DNA of 64,000 nucleotides from JAEUHM01 sp964538625 (GTDB taxonomy: Bacteria; Verrucomicrobiota; Verrucomicrobiia; Verrucomicrobiales; Verrucomicrobiaceae). The stretch spans positions 21,059 through 85,058 of the forward strand of contig CAZIGH010000018.1 in the NCBI GenBank assembly GCA_964538625.1, in the 5' to 3' direction. This document shows positions 15,840 to 24,371 of this stretch, piece after piece. Position 1 is the stretch's first letter. Every line of letters begins with the position of its first letter. A model generated the notes under the pieces. It searched no databases, was not told the origin of the DNA, and saw only the letters and a list, made by a program, of their open reading frames with translations. The position numbers were made by a program, and so were the translations under genes.

Positions 15840-18314
15840 ATGACACTTCCTTCCACCAGTTTAGCTCTAGCCATTCTCTGCATCCTCGCGCAGACCGCCG
15901 CCGCACAGCGTGCTCCCCGCGCCGAACCAGTGGAGGATGACGTGCCGCGCGCCGTGCCCGTGCCGGCAGAAGGAGCAGCCCGGCGTGCGCAAGTAGTGGA
16001 GGATGCACCTCCCCCAGCGCCCCGCCCCTCAGGCCCGGATGAAGACCTCTTTGATTACGCCATGCTTGCCTACTCTCAGAAAGAGTACGGCATGGCAGCG
16101 CAGAACTTCGGCCAGTACCTCGCCACGTATCCGAACGGCCGCCACATCCCGCAGGCGCTTTTCCGCCTGGGAGAGTGTTATCTCAACACCCAGCAGACCG
16201 ACGATGCAGCCCGCTGTTACTCTGAGGTGGTGAATCGTTACGCCCGTGACCCCATGGCTCCCTATGCCGGTCTCCGCCTCGGAGTCATCAGCTACAACAG
16301 GCAGGACTTCAAGGCCGCAGTTACCTACTTCAACTTCTGCGAGACCAAGGCCACCATCCCCGCCCTCAAAGTCCAGTCCGCCTACTATCGCAGCATGTCG
16401 CACCTCCGCCTGGGCGACACCAAAAAGCAGATCGAGGCGCTCAAGACCGTCATCGCCGTCAAAGAGAACAACGACTTCAGGCAGGACGCCTTGCTCAGCC
16501 TCGCCACAGCTTATCAAACTACAGGCGCCTCCAAGGAAGCTCTCCCCATCCTCCAGGAGCTCGCTGGTGCCGCCACCGATGACCAGATCCGAGCCGATGC
16601 CGCACTGAAGGCGGCCATCATCCTTGGAGAGCAGCAAAAGCCTGACGAGGCTGCAGCCCTCTACCAGACCGTTCTCAAAAGCGCCACCGCCACGGCCGAA
16701 CAGCGCGGGGCCGCCCTCGTGGGCTACGTCTCTGCGCTCTACGCAAAGGGGGATTACGATGCCGTCATCGACACTTACAACCGCAACGCCAACGTCAGCC
16801 CGCCCAAGGAACTCCAGGCCCGCCTCCTCATGCACGTAGGAGACGCCCAGCGCATGAAGAAGAGCTACGCCCGTGCGGTGGATCTGTATAACATGATCGA
16901 GCAGTACCACAACGACAGCCCGGTCGCCTTTGAAGCAGCCTACTGGCGCACGTATTGCTTTTATCTTTTGGAGGACAAAAATCTCCACTCCACCATCGCC
17001 ACCTTCCTAGGCCGCTACTCCTCCTCTTACGCAGACCATGAGTTCATCAACACGGCTCGGTTGCTCCTCGCAGATCATCACTTTAACCGGCAGGAATACA
17101 AGGAAGCCGCCGCCGTTTACCAAGAGCTGAACCTAGCCAAACTTCCCGCCCGCCTCCGCCCGTCCACCCTCTTCCACAAAGGCTGGTCTGAAAGCGAGTC
17201 TGGCCGCCACGCGGACGCTGTGGCCACTCTGAGCCTTTTCATCAAAGAAAATGCCAACAGCCCGGACTTGCCCAAGGCCCTGGCTAAACGCGGCCTCAGT
17301 GCGAAAGAAAACAACGACAACAGTCAGGCGCTGGAAGACTTCGCCCGCATCATCAAGGACTACTCCAAGTCTGAGGCCGTGGAACTCGCCTTCTATCTCT
17401 CCGCCCTCATCTACGAAAAGCAGAACAACAAAAAGGCCATGCTGGAAAACTTCCAGGCCCTGCTCACCAACTTCCCCTCCAGCGCAGCCGCAGCTGAAGC
17501 CTCCTTCAAGTCCGGCATCGCCTACGCAGAGCAGAAGGAGTTTGAAAAAGGCATCGCCGCCCTCAAGCAATCCATCAAGCTGGATGCCGCCACCTACGCA
17601 GACCAAGCCATCCAGCGCATCCTCCTCTGCTACTGGGCCATGCAGGACGTGGATAATCTCGGACGAGAGGTGGATGACTACCGCAACAGCAACGCCAACG
17701 CCGTCGTGCCGCCCACCATGCTCGGCTTCCTGGGCCTCAAGTACTTTGACCGCAAAGACTTCGCCCGCTCCGCTCGCTACCTCACCTGGGCCTCCACACC
17801 TGACGCGCCGGACAATACAGACTCCCGCGTCTGGAACTACCTGGCCCAGGCGCAACTGGAAATCAAAAGCTACGAAGACGCCCTTCAAGCCATCGAGCAC
17901 TTCCTCAAAGCCAGCGCCGATTCCCTGCCCAAAGCGCGCGGCTTTGAAACCAAGGCCCGCGCCCTCATAGGACTCGAGCGTTTTGATGAGGCCGTGGCCG
18001 CAGCGGACGAAGGTCTCCGCATCGTCAAGGACGGCGTGGTACAGGGGCAGCTCCTCATCGCCCAGGGAGATGCCCTGCTCGCCGCTGGGGACAAGCTGGA
18101 AAAGGACGGAGACCTCAACTCTGCCAAGGAAAAGTGGCAGTCAGCTGCGGGCAAATACGTCGTACCCAGCCAAGTCATCGACAGCCCGCTCGTCACCCCC
18201 ATCGCGCTTGAAAAGGCGGTCAAGGCACTGGAGCGCATCGGTGATACCACGAAGGCGGGGCAGCTCCGCAACCAGCTCGCCACCAAGTATCCCGACCATC
18301 AGCCGGGGCAGTGA
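15840..18314 (+). CDS. Secreted tetratricopeptide-repeat protein
   Basis: This 824-residue protein has a signal peptide (MTLPSTSLALAILCILAQTAAA), a Pro/Glu/Ala-rich spacer, then TPR-like helical pairs along the rest of its length. Examples are LFDYAMLAYSQKEYGMAAQN, ALFRLGECYLNTQQTDDAAR and ASFKSGIAYAEQKEFEKGIA. The first TPR block resembles the CpoB/YbgF (Tol-associated) type. It probably scaffolds envelope proteins for the ExbB/ExbD motor. The true start is the ATG one nucleotide after the exbD stop; the frame runs 68 codons further back as an exbD shadow. The protease gene follows 18 nt later. Confidence 0.85.
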   Translation: MTLPSTSLALAILCILAQTAAAQRAPRAEPVEDDVPRAVPVPAEGAARRAQVVEDAPPPAPRPSGPDEDLFDYAMLAYSQKEYGMAAQNFGQYLATYPNGRHIPQALFRLGECYLNTQQTDDAARCYSEVVNRYARDPMAPYAGLRLGVISYNRQDFKAAVTYFNFCETKATIPALKVQSAYYRSMSHLRLGDTKKQIEALKTVIAVKENNDFRQDALLSLATAYQTTGASKEALPILQELAGAATDDQIRADAALKAAIILGEQQKPDEAAALYQTVLKSATATAEQRGAALVGYVSALYAKGDYDAVIDTYNRNANVSPPKELQARLLMHVGDAQRMKKSYARAVDLYNMIEQYHNDSPVAFEAAYWRTYCFYLLEDKNLHSTIATFLGRYSSSYADHEFINTARLLLADHHFNRQEYKEAAAVYQELNLAKLPARLRPSTLFHKGWSESESGRHADAVATLSLFIKENANSPDLPKALAKRGLSAKENNDNSQALEDFARIIKDYSKSEAVELAFYLSALIYEKQNNKKAMLENFQALLTNFPSSAAAAEASFKSGIAYAEQKEFEKGIAALKQSIKLDAATYADQAIQRILLCYWAMQDVDNLGREVDDYRNSNANAVVPPTMLGFLGLKYFDRKDFARSARYLTWASTPDAPDNTDSRVWNYLAQAQLEIKSYEDALQAIEHFLKASADSLPKARGFETKARALIGLERFDEAVAAADEGLRIVKDGVVQGQLLIAQGDALLAAGDKLEKDGDLNSAKEKWQSAAGKYVVPSQVIDSPLVTPIALEKAVKALERIGDTTKAGQLRNQLATKYPDHQPGQ

Positions 18315-18332
18315 TGGAGGGACTCGCAGCGC

Positions 18333-19310
18333 ATGAGCCTCCTGTCGTCCCGACACCTTGCCGCTCTGCTGCTCGTGGTTCAGCTCCCCTGCGCCGGTCA
18401 GCTCCGAGCCAGCAGCTTGAGTGAGCTGGCAGACGTTCAGGCCCAAGTCCAGTCTGCCCTCCTTCATGTGCGTCCCGCATTGCTCGCCCTGCGCACCGCC
18501 ACCGGCTCGGCAAGTGGTATCATCGTCACGCCAGACGGGCTCGTACTCACCGCCACCCACGTGACCGTAGAGGAGGGAGAAGCTCCCAGACCCGGCAAGC
18601 GCCTGAAAGCCTACCTGCCCGCTGGCACGCTCGTCATGGCCACCGTGCTTGGCATGGACCTAGCCACTGACGCCGCCCTGCTGAAACTGGATGGCGAACG
18701 CACGGACTGGCCCTTCGTTCCCATGCAGCGTGCTGAAAAGCCGGCCGTCGGAGACTGGTGTTTCGCACTCGGACACCCGGGTGGTTATGACCCCGCGCGT
18801 GGTGAAGTCCTCCGCGTGGGCCGCATTTTGAAAGTCATGCCCAACGGGTTGCAAACGGACTGCGTCCTCATGGGCGGGGATAGCGGCGGCCCCCTTTTTT
18901 CGTTGGATGGCTCGTTGATCGGCATCCACAGCCAGATCTGGGAGGGGAGGGATCAGAATGTCCACGTCTCCATGACGCCCTTTCTCCGCTCTTGGGACGC
19001 CATGAAGGATGGTGCTATCGTCCGTGAGTGGGGCAGGGGAGCTGGGGGCTGGCTGGGCGTCATCACCCGCGTCGGCGCGGCGGGAGAACTGGAAGTGGCC
19101 GAAGTGGCTTCAGACTCACCTGCCGCTCGTGCCGGCCTGCGCGCCGGAGACCACATCGCCTCGCTGGATGGAAGGAAGACCAGCACCGAGGCTGATTTTT
19201 CGGATCAACTCGCTGGCCGTGCTGCCGGTGACCCGATCGTCCTAACTGTCCGCAACCGTTCCGGTGAGCGCCACCTCACCATCCGCCTCGGACACCGTCC
19301 AAAGCAGTAG
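18333..19310 (+). CDS. Periplasmic trypsin-like serine protease with PDZ domain (DegP/HtrA-like)
   Basis: This 325-residue exported protease has a signal peptide (residues about 1-27), an S1C trypsin-like domain, and one C-terminal PDZ domain (about 225-320, with WLGVITR and GLRAGDHIASLDG). The catalytic triad is visible as His76 (TATHVT), Asp113 (ATDAALLKL) and Ser184 (GGDSGGPLF). It is shorter than E. coli DegP (two PDZ domains) and closer in size to DegS. As the last gene of the exbB-exbD-TPR run, it probably serves envelope protein quality control or processing of a partner. No LA-loop or stress-sensing features can be judged here. Confidence 0.87.
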   Translation: MSLLSSRHLAALLLVVQLPCAGQLRASSLSELADVQAQVQSALLHVRPALLALRTATGSASGIIVTPDGLVLTATHVTVEEGEAPRPGKRLKAYLPAGTLVMATVLGMDLATDAALLKLDGERTDWPFVPMQRAEKPAVGDWCFALGHPGGYDPARGEVLRVGRILKVMPNGLQTDCVLMGGDSGGPLFSLDGSLIGIHSQIWEGRDQNVHVSMTPFLRSWDAMKDGAIVREWGRGAGGWLGVITRVGAAGELEVAEVASDSPAARAGLRAGDHIASLDGRKTSTEADFSDQLAGRAAGDPIVLTVRNRSGERHLTIRLGHRPKQ

Positions 19311-19446
19311 AGGCACCAGGCTGCCGCAGTTCAAGAAAACGACTGGCTCTTGGCTCTCTCGAGGACGTAGGCCAAGGCATCCCCGCATGGGATGAGACCC
19401 AAACGCGAAACGCCAAACCGGTGAGTCCAGTCGTTGCCCGGGGACT

Positions 19447-19950
19447 CTATGCGGGGTACTTGGCCAGCACTTCAGACACCTTGCCAGGCTCTACTTTCTC
19501 GTGCAGATCATCTTCCACCAGGCAAACGGGCGCTGTGCCGCAACTGGCTAGGCACTCCACGAACTCGATGCTGTATTTTCCGTCAGCTCCCACACCGATG
19601 GGGTGGTGGTGGTTGATGGCGCTGCGGTCGATGCCGGCCGCTGCGCAAAACTTGTCCATGAGTTCGTAGCTGCCCGCCATGGCACAGGCGAGCGTGCGGC
19701 AGACGCGGATGTGCACCCTGCCGGGGGCCTCCTGGCGGAAGCCGGGATAGAATGTCACCACTTCCAGCACCTGGACGGGTTCGAGGCCCAGTTTGGCCGC
19801 TGTCCAAGTGACTGCCTCCTCGGAGATGAAGCGGTAGTGCTCTTGCAGCAAGTGCAGCACGGGGAGCACCGCGCTGCGCTTCGACACCGGGTAGTGTGTG
19901 ATCGCCTCGTCAATGCGGGCTTCTAGCTCGGCGGGGACTTGCATGGACAT
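19447..19950 (-). CDS. nuoE: NADH-quinone oxidoreductase subunit E-like [2Fe-2S] protein, stand-alone
   Basis: This 167-residue protein matches the 24-kDa subunit of complex I, which carries the N1a [2Fe-2S] cluster in a thioredoxin-like fold. Four cluster cysteines are present in the family spacing: CRTLAC (Cx4C) and CLASC (Cx3C). An N-terminal helical region (KRSAVLPVLHLLQEHY, VLEVVTFYPGF) also fits. No nuoF, nuoG or hydrogenase gene lies beside it; it sits 107 nt downstream of the trigger factor gene on the same strand. It could serve complex I encoded elsewhere or a NAD-linked bifurcating or formate enzyme. Confidence 0.85.
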   Translation of the reverse strand: MSMQVPAELEARIDEAITHYPVSKRSAVLPVLHLLQEHYRFISEEAVTWTAAKLGLEPVQVLEVVTFYPGFRQEAPGRVHIRVCRTLACAMAGSYELMDKFCAAAGIDRSAINHHHPIGVGADGKYSIEFVECLASCGTAPVCLVEDDLHEKVEPGKVSEVLAKYPA

Positions 19951-20057
19951 GAACAGGACTGTGACTATCCGCCCCGGTCGGGGAGCAGCAAGGCGATTTT
20001 GTGAAAAATTTCACAAGCTCAGTCCATCGCGCTCCGGACGGGCTGCGGTAGGTGGGT

Positions 20058-21413
20058 TCAGGCTTTGCCCTCCTCGAAGGCGCAACCGTGCTTGCTGGGC
20101 TCAGGTTCCACTTCCTCGATGGCGGCATTCTGCTTGAGGAACTCCAGCGCGTTTTGCAGGCGCAGGTCTTCCATGAGGCGGTTGATGAGCCCGTCACGCT
20201 TAGCTTCGGACATGAACTTTTTGGCGGGTTTTCCGCTGCGTACGGCTAGCTCGGCCAGGGCCATCTGGAGCTGGCCTGGACTTGCCTGGATGTTTTCCTT
20301 GGCGGCGACCTGCTCCAGGATGAAGCTCACTTTCACGCTCTGGCGGGCCTGCTGAGTGGCGCTGTTCACGATTTCATCCTGGTGCTTCATGATTTCCTCG
20401 TTGCTCATGCCTTGACGCGCGGCGCGGATGGCTAGGTCATTGGTGCGGCGCTGGGCCTCGCGGTCCACGGCCTCTTGCGGCAGCTCGAAGTCCAGCTTGT
20501 CATGGAGGTGGGCGATGACCTGGTTGGCCAGCGAGGCATCACGCGCCTGCTCGCGGCGGCGCTGAATGGTCTCCCTCACCTCGTCTCGAATGCGCTCCAG
20601 GGTCATGTCTTCACCGAACTTTTTGATGAACTCTTCGTTCAACTCGGGGATGCGCTTTTCCTTCACTCCCAGGCACTCGGCGTTGAACTCAATGTTCTTG
20701 TTCTGCATGGCTTCGTGGTGAAAGTCTGCGGGCAGGGCTAGGGTGAACTCTTTTTTGTCACCCTTCTTCATGCCGGTCAGCTCGGCGTAGAAGCCGGGGA
20801 TGAAGTCATCCTCCTTGTCCAGGGCAAACCAGTTCTCTTCCACGCCGTGAAAGTACTTTGGCAGTTCTGGCTGAAGCTGCTCAAGCGGTTCGCCGTCCAT
20901 GGAGACTTGGTAGGAGAGCACCACCACGTCCCCGAGTTCTGAAGCACCGTCTTTGTCCTCGTAGCGCATGTGGTGCTCCCGCAGGTGAAAGAGTTCATGC
21001 TCCACGTCCTCGTCTGTCACGATGACTTTCTCCAGCTTGACCGGGATGCCTTTGACCTCGGGCAGCTCGAACTTGGGTGCGGTGTCCACCTCTGCGGTGA
21101 AGGTGAAGGTGTGGTCGGCGTTAAACTTGCGGTCGGTCACGGAGACGACCTGGATGACCTCCAGGTTCTCACGGGTGATGGCCTCGCGGCAGCCTTCATT
21201 GATGAGCTGATGCTGGAGCTCGCCGTCCACCTCCTGCTGATAGCGCTGGTTCACCACATGAGCGGGGATCTTGCCGGGGCGGTATCCGGGGATCTTTGCC
21301 ACCTTAGAGAAGTAGCTGATGATCTCGCTGCGGCGCTTCTTCACCGTTTCCGCAGGTACTTCGACGTGCAGCTTGACGCGGCAGTTGGGTTGATGATCGA
21401 CGTTGATGTTCAT
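20058..21413 (-). CDS. tig: Trigger factor, ribosome-associated chaperone and prolyl isomerase
   Basis: This 451-residue protein meets nascent chains at the ribosome exit. The N-terminal ribosome-binding domain (about 1-115) contains the signature KIPGYRPGKIPAHVV, a variant of the usual GFRxGKxP. The FKBP-like PPIase domain follows (ELGDVVVLSYQVSMDGEPLE, FIPGFYAELTGMKKGDKKEF), then a long helical C-terminal domain. A short tail ends SKHGCAFEEGKA. The start is the ATG at 21413; the frame runs 107 codons further upstream but without family similarity and across the divergent gene start. No clpP or clpX follows; nuoE is next on the strand. Confidence 0.93.
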   Translation of the reverse strand: MNINVDHQPNCRVKLHVEVPAETVKKRRSEIISYFSKVAKIPGYRPGKIPAHVVNQRYQQEVDGELQHQLINEGCREAITRENLEVIQVVSVTDRKFNADHTFTFTAEVDTAPKFELPEVKGIPVKLEKVIVTDEDVEHELFHLREHHMRYEDKDGASELGDVVVLSYQVSMDGEPLEQLQPELPKYFHGVEENWFALDKEDDFIPGFYAELTGMKKGDKKEFTLALPADFHHEAMQNKNIEFNAECLGVKEKRIPELNEEFIKKFGEDMTLERIRDEVRETIQRRREQARDASLANQVIAHLHDKLDFELPQEAVDREAQRRTNDLAIRAARQGMSNEEIMKHQDEIVNSATQQARQSVKVSFILEQVAAKENIQASPGQLQMALAELAVRSGKPAKKFMSEAKRDGLINRLMEDLRLQNALEFLKQNAAIEEVEPEPSKHGCAFEEGKA

Positions 21414-21506
21414 GAATCTCGTTCTAAGAAAAGGCGGCCTAAAAGGGGGGCCGATGGTAGGGCATCCTGGCCGGTTTGACAACGACGTATCGCTTCTTTT
21501 GACAAG

Positions 21507-22025
21507 GTGAAGGTTTTTCAGCGCTTTGAAGTGTGGGTGCTGCTCCTGCTGGCTGCGGGGGCAGGGGTGTTCGTGCTGCTCACGTCTCGCCCGGTGGACC
21601 CGGATGAGATACCGCTTCTTCAGAATGCACGCCCTGCGGCCCGGGACCCATCTCCCAGGTTGCTGCGGGTGTTCCTGGAGAGGGACTTTGGCAATGCGCG
21701 GCTGGACCTGGAACTGCGGGTAACCAACCCCCACGAGAGGAAGGCGCAGCTTGTGCCGCCCTTTGCCCGGCTGCTCAATGCGCGAGGAAAGGAAGTTCCG
21801 GCATTCTTCCTGCCCATCGAGCCGCCGCCCACCCTGGAGCCGGAGACCACGGCTGACGTGCGCCTGCGCTACTGGCTTGAGGCGGAGGACCTGAAGGGCG
21901 CGCTCACGCTGGAGCTGGATGGCACTCAGGTTCCTGTGAAGTCGGACCAGGCATTTGACCTTGATACCCTGGAGAATGCTAAGCCTGTGCTGATGGAAGG
22001 TGCCCCGTGGGCTGTGATGAAATAG
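21507..22025 (+). CDS. Hypothetical single-pass membrane protein
   Basis: I do not recognise this 172-residue protein. It begins with a GTG codon, then a hydrophobic segment (about residues 8-26, VWVLLLLAAGAGVFVLLTS) that would anchor it with the rest outside the cytoplasm. The remainder looks like a beta-sandwich: LDLELRVTNPHERKAQLVPP and FFLPIEPPPTLEPETTADVR resemble proteins that treat stable-bond protein surfaces as immunoglobulin-like strands. It is divergent from tig and convergent with the phosphatase gene, separated from it by 6 nt. There is no clear functional clue from the context. Confidence 0.65.
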   Translation: MKVFQRFEVWVLLLLAAGAGVFVLLTSRPVDPDEIPLLQNARPAARDPSPRLLRVFLERDFGNARLDLELRVTNPHERKAQLVPPFARLLNARGKEVPAFFLPIEPPPTLEPETTADVRLRYWLEAEDLKGALTLELDGTQVPVKSDQAFDLDTLENAKPVLMEGAPWAVMK

Positions 22026-22031
22026 GCTCTC

Positions 22032-22679
22032 TCACTTCGCTGACATCCACGGGCACCAGTTGAGGAGGTTCAGCTCCACGGCGTGCTTCTTCTCCGGCTG
22101 GATCTCTACGGTGGTAATGCCAGCGTAGTCGATGTTGAAATGCGACATCTTGCACAGCGGCAGATCGAGCAGCAGGGAAAGCAGCACGCGGATGATGCCA
22201 CCATGGCAGACGATGGCGATGCTCTGGTGGGGGTGGCTGGCGAGGATGTGGTTCAGGCATGGCGCGGTGCGTGCCTGCACCGCAGCGGCGTTCTCGCCAT
22301 TCGGGATGCCCTGATCTTGCAGCACTTGCAGCCAGTCGTAGGCGCTGACGCCGAACTTCTCATGCACCTCCTGCCAGCGGTGGCCGGTCCAGTCGCCAAA
22401 GTCCATCTCCCGCAAGTCTTCCATGATGACCGGACTTATCTGGCGGGCGTCTAGCAGCGGCTGCATGGTCTGCCGTACCCGGCGCATGGGGCTGGCATAC
22501 ACGGCGTCCACGGGCCACTCACTGGTAGCTGAGGCCAGCGCCTGTGCCTGGCGCTGACCGAGCGGTGAGAGGCCCATGTCGATGCGTGATCCGCCGAATA
22601 CGTTGTGATACATTTCCTCCACCTCTCCGTGGCGGATGAGATGAAGCAGGGTGGGGTGTCCAGGTAGGTGCAGTGTCAT
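22032..22679 (-). CDS. Histidine phosphatase superfamily (phosphoglycerate mutase-like) protein
   Basis: This 215-residue cytoplasmic phosphatase has the catalytic RHG motif in LIRHGEVEE (His17 as nucleophile), the second His in IVCHGGIIRVLL, and SPLGQRQAQAL and SPMRRVRQTM for phosphate binding. It resembles GpmB and alpha-ribazole phosphatase (CobC) without features that choose between them. Its ATG overlaps the gmhB stop by 4 nt, so it ends a ribD-gmhB-phosphatase operon. The substrate could be a sugar phosphate or a nucleotide-pathway intermediate. Confidence 0.85.
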   Translation of the reverse strand: MTLHLPGHPTLLHLIRHGEVEEMYHNVFGGSRIDMGLSPLGQRQAQALASATSEWPVDAVYASPMRRVRQTMQPLLDARQISPVIMEDLREMDFGDWTGHRWQEVHEKFGVSAYDWLQVLQDQGIPNGENAAAVQARTAPCLNHILASHPHQSIAIVCHGGIIRVLLSLLLDLPLCKMSHFNIDYAGITTVEIQPEKKHAVELNLLNWCPWMSAK

Positions 22680-23215
22680 TTCACAAAAGGAAGGTGTGTC
22701 TGAAGCAGCCGGACAAGCTCACTCACGGCGCTGACGGTGTGGGTGGCGGTGACGCTGGGTGCGTGGTGGCCGAGTACGCGCACGGTTGTGGGTACTCCTG
22801 CATTCAGCGCCATCTGGATGTCGCGATCGTGATCTCCCACCAGCCAGGAGCGGGCGGGGTCCAGGCCGAGTTCACGCGCGGCTCTCTCGATCATCTCCGG
22901 GCTGGGCTTGCGGCAGGTGCAGGTGCCTTTGAGATGGGTGCAGGCCAGGATCAAGTCAAAGGCGGCACCTTCTCGCGCAAGTGCGGACTGCATTTTGTCA
23001 TGAATGCCATCTAGGTCCGCTTGTGTCATCAGACCTTTGCCCACACCCTGCTGGCTGGTGACCAGCACCAGTGCATAACCGCGTTCCCGGCACAAACGCA
23101 GGGACTCGACGATGCCAGGACTCAGCACGAAGTCCTCCGCACGCAGCACGTAGCCCTCACCGGGGGAGACATTTACCACCCCATCGCGATCAAAAAATAC
23201 CGCTGCCCGGTTCAT
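22676..23215 (-). CDS. gmhB: HAD-family D-glycero-D-manno-heptose 1,7-bisphosphate phosphatase-like protein
   Basis: This 179-residue enzyme fits GmhB, which dephosphorylates heptose 1,7-bisphosphate on the way to ADP-heptose for lipopolysaccharide. Visible HAD motifs are DRDG with Asp9 and Asp11, SQQGVGKG, a Lys in CRKPSPEMIE and GDHDRDIQMA. The zinc-loop pattern CTHLKGTCTC that marks GmhB is present. The ATG at 23215 is used because it abuts the catalytic motif as in the family; it overlaps the ribD stop by 4 nt. Since riboflavin synthesis needs an unassigned HAD phosphatase right after the RibD step, that role is an alternative. Confidence 0.85.
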   Translation of the reverse strand: MNRAAVFFDRDGVVNVSPGEGYVLRAEDFVLSPGIVESLRLCRERGYALVLVTSQQGVGKGLMTQADLDGIHDKMQSALAREGAAFDLILACTHLKGTCTCRKPSPEMIERAARELGLDPARSWLVGDHDRDIQMALNAGVPTTVRVLGHHAPSVTATHTVSAVSELVRLLQTHLPFVK

Positions 23216-24297
23216 GCAGACGGGGGAATGGGCGGCGGTTCGGTGGCTGGCGCAGACCACACCGGCGTCCCCACAAAGCAAACGTTGTCCCCGATGGGCA
23301 GCACTTTGACGGGGTCCAGCCCCACGGAGGAGGGGAGCGGCATTCCGGCGATGGAGGGCCGCCCACCACCGCAGAACCTGGGTGCGACATACCAGTAAAC
23401 CTCGTCGATCATTTGCGTGGCGAACGCGCGCCCGAGGATGATGCCGCCGCCTTCGACGAGGACGGAGAGCACGCCGCGCGCACCGAGTTCCTTCAGCACT
23501 TCGGGGAAATCCAACCCCCGCATGACCAGGGTGCGGGTCCGATGCTCGTCTGTGAAAATCTTTGCCGTGGCGGGGAGCACTCCGGAGCGCGTCATGACCA
23601 CGCGCCAGGGTTGAGTTTTCCCCTGGCTGGCATCTCCGGCGCGGAGGGTGAGCATGGGATCATCCCGGCGGATGGTTTCGGCTCCCACGATGATGGCATC
23701 CACTCTCATGCGGAGCCGACGGCCATGGGTTCTGGCGGCTTCACTGGTGATCCACTGGGACTCGCCGGCGGGCCGGGTGATGCGTCCGTCCAGGCTCTGC
23801 CCCGCCTTGGCGATGACGTAGGGGATGCCGGTGGTGATCCACTTCGCGAAGGGGCGGATGAGTTCTTTGCACTCCTGCTCCAGTATGCCTGATACCAGCT
23901 CTACCTTCGCACCTTGCAGCGCCTCTTCTATGCGGCCTGCGTGTTTGGGGTTTGGATCAGAGGTGCCATAGACCACGCGGGAGATCTTTGCCGCCTTGAT
24001 GGCATCCGTACAGGGCGGAGTGCGTCCATGGGTGGAGCAGGGTTCCAGCGTCACGTAGAGCGTGGAGCCGGGGAGTAGTTTGGGGAAACGGGCCACTGCA
24101 TCGCGAATGGCCTCCACCTCGGCGTGGGGTTCACCCGCCTTTCGGTGGTAGCCTTGGCCGATGATGGCCTCATCCCGCACGATGACGGCACCGACAGGTG
24201 GGTTGGGACTGGTGAGGCCCACGCCACGTTTCGCCTGGTCCAGAGCTGCGGCCATCCAGCGCTTGTCAGCGAGTGATTGTTGAGTGGTGACGGGCAT
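23212..24297 (-). CDS. ribD: Bifunctional riboflavin biosynthesis deaminase/reductase RibD
   Basis: RibD deaminates the pyrimidine and reduces the ribosyl chain of the GTP cyclohydrolase II product. The N-terminal zinc deaminase domain shows HAEVEAI and the Zn-binding PCSTHGRTPPC, plus SPNPPVGAVIV. The C-terminal reductase domain shows KAGQSLDGRI, SQWITSEAAR and VEGGG (LVEGGGIILGRAF). With the ATG at 24297 it is 361 residues, the usual length; 24336 is an alternative. The remaining rib genes are not in the window and no FMN riboswitch was recognised in the 74 nt before the divergent GspF-like gene. Confidence 0.93.
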   Translation of the reverse strand: MPVTTQQSLADKRWMAAALDQAKRGVGLTSPNPPVGAVIVRDEAIIGQGYHRKAGEPHAEVEAIRDAVARFPKLLPGSTLYVTLEPCSTHGRTPPCTDAIKAAKISRVVYGTSDPNPKHAGRIEEALQGAKVELVSGILEQECKELIRPFAKWITTGIPYVIAKAGQSLDGRITRPAGESQWITSEAARTHGRRLRMRVDAIIVGAETIRRDDPMLTLRAGDASQGKTQPWRVVMTRSGVLPATAKIFTDEHRTRTLVMRGLDFPEVLKELGARGVLSVLVEGGGIILGRAFATQMIDEVYWYVAPRFCGGGRPSIAGMPLPSSVGLDPVKVLPIGDNVCFVGTPVWSAPATEPPPIPPSA

Positions 24298-24371
24298 CGG
24301 GGGAGCGGTTATAGTGTGCCATTCTCCGGTCTGCACAAGTTTCCTCTTGGGTGCGTCCGCCCGCTAACTCC

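Noticed and set aside
24298..24371. FMN riboswitch ahead of ribD
   Set aside because: The divergent intergenic region is 74 nt, too short for an FMN aptamer, and shows no matching conserved sequence.
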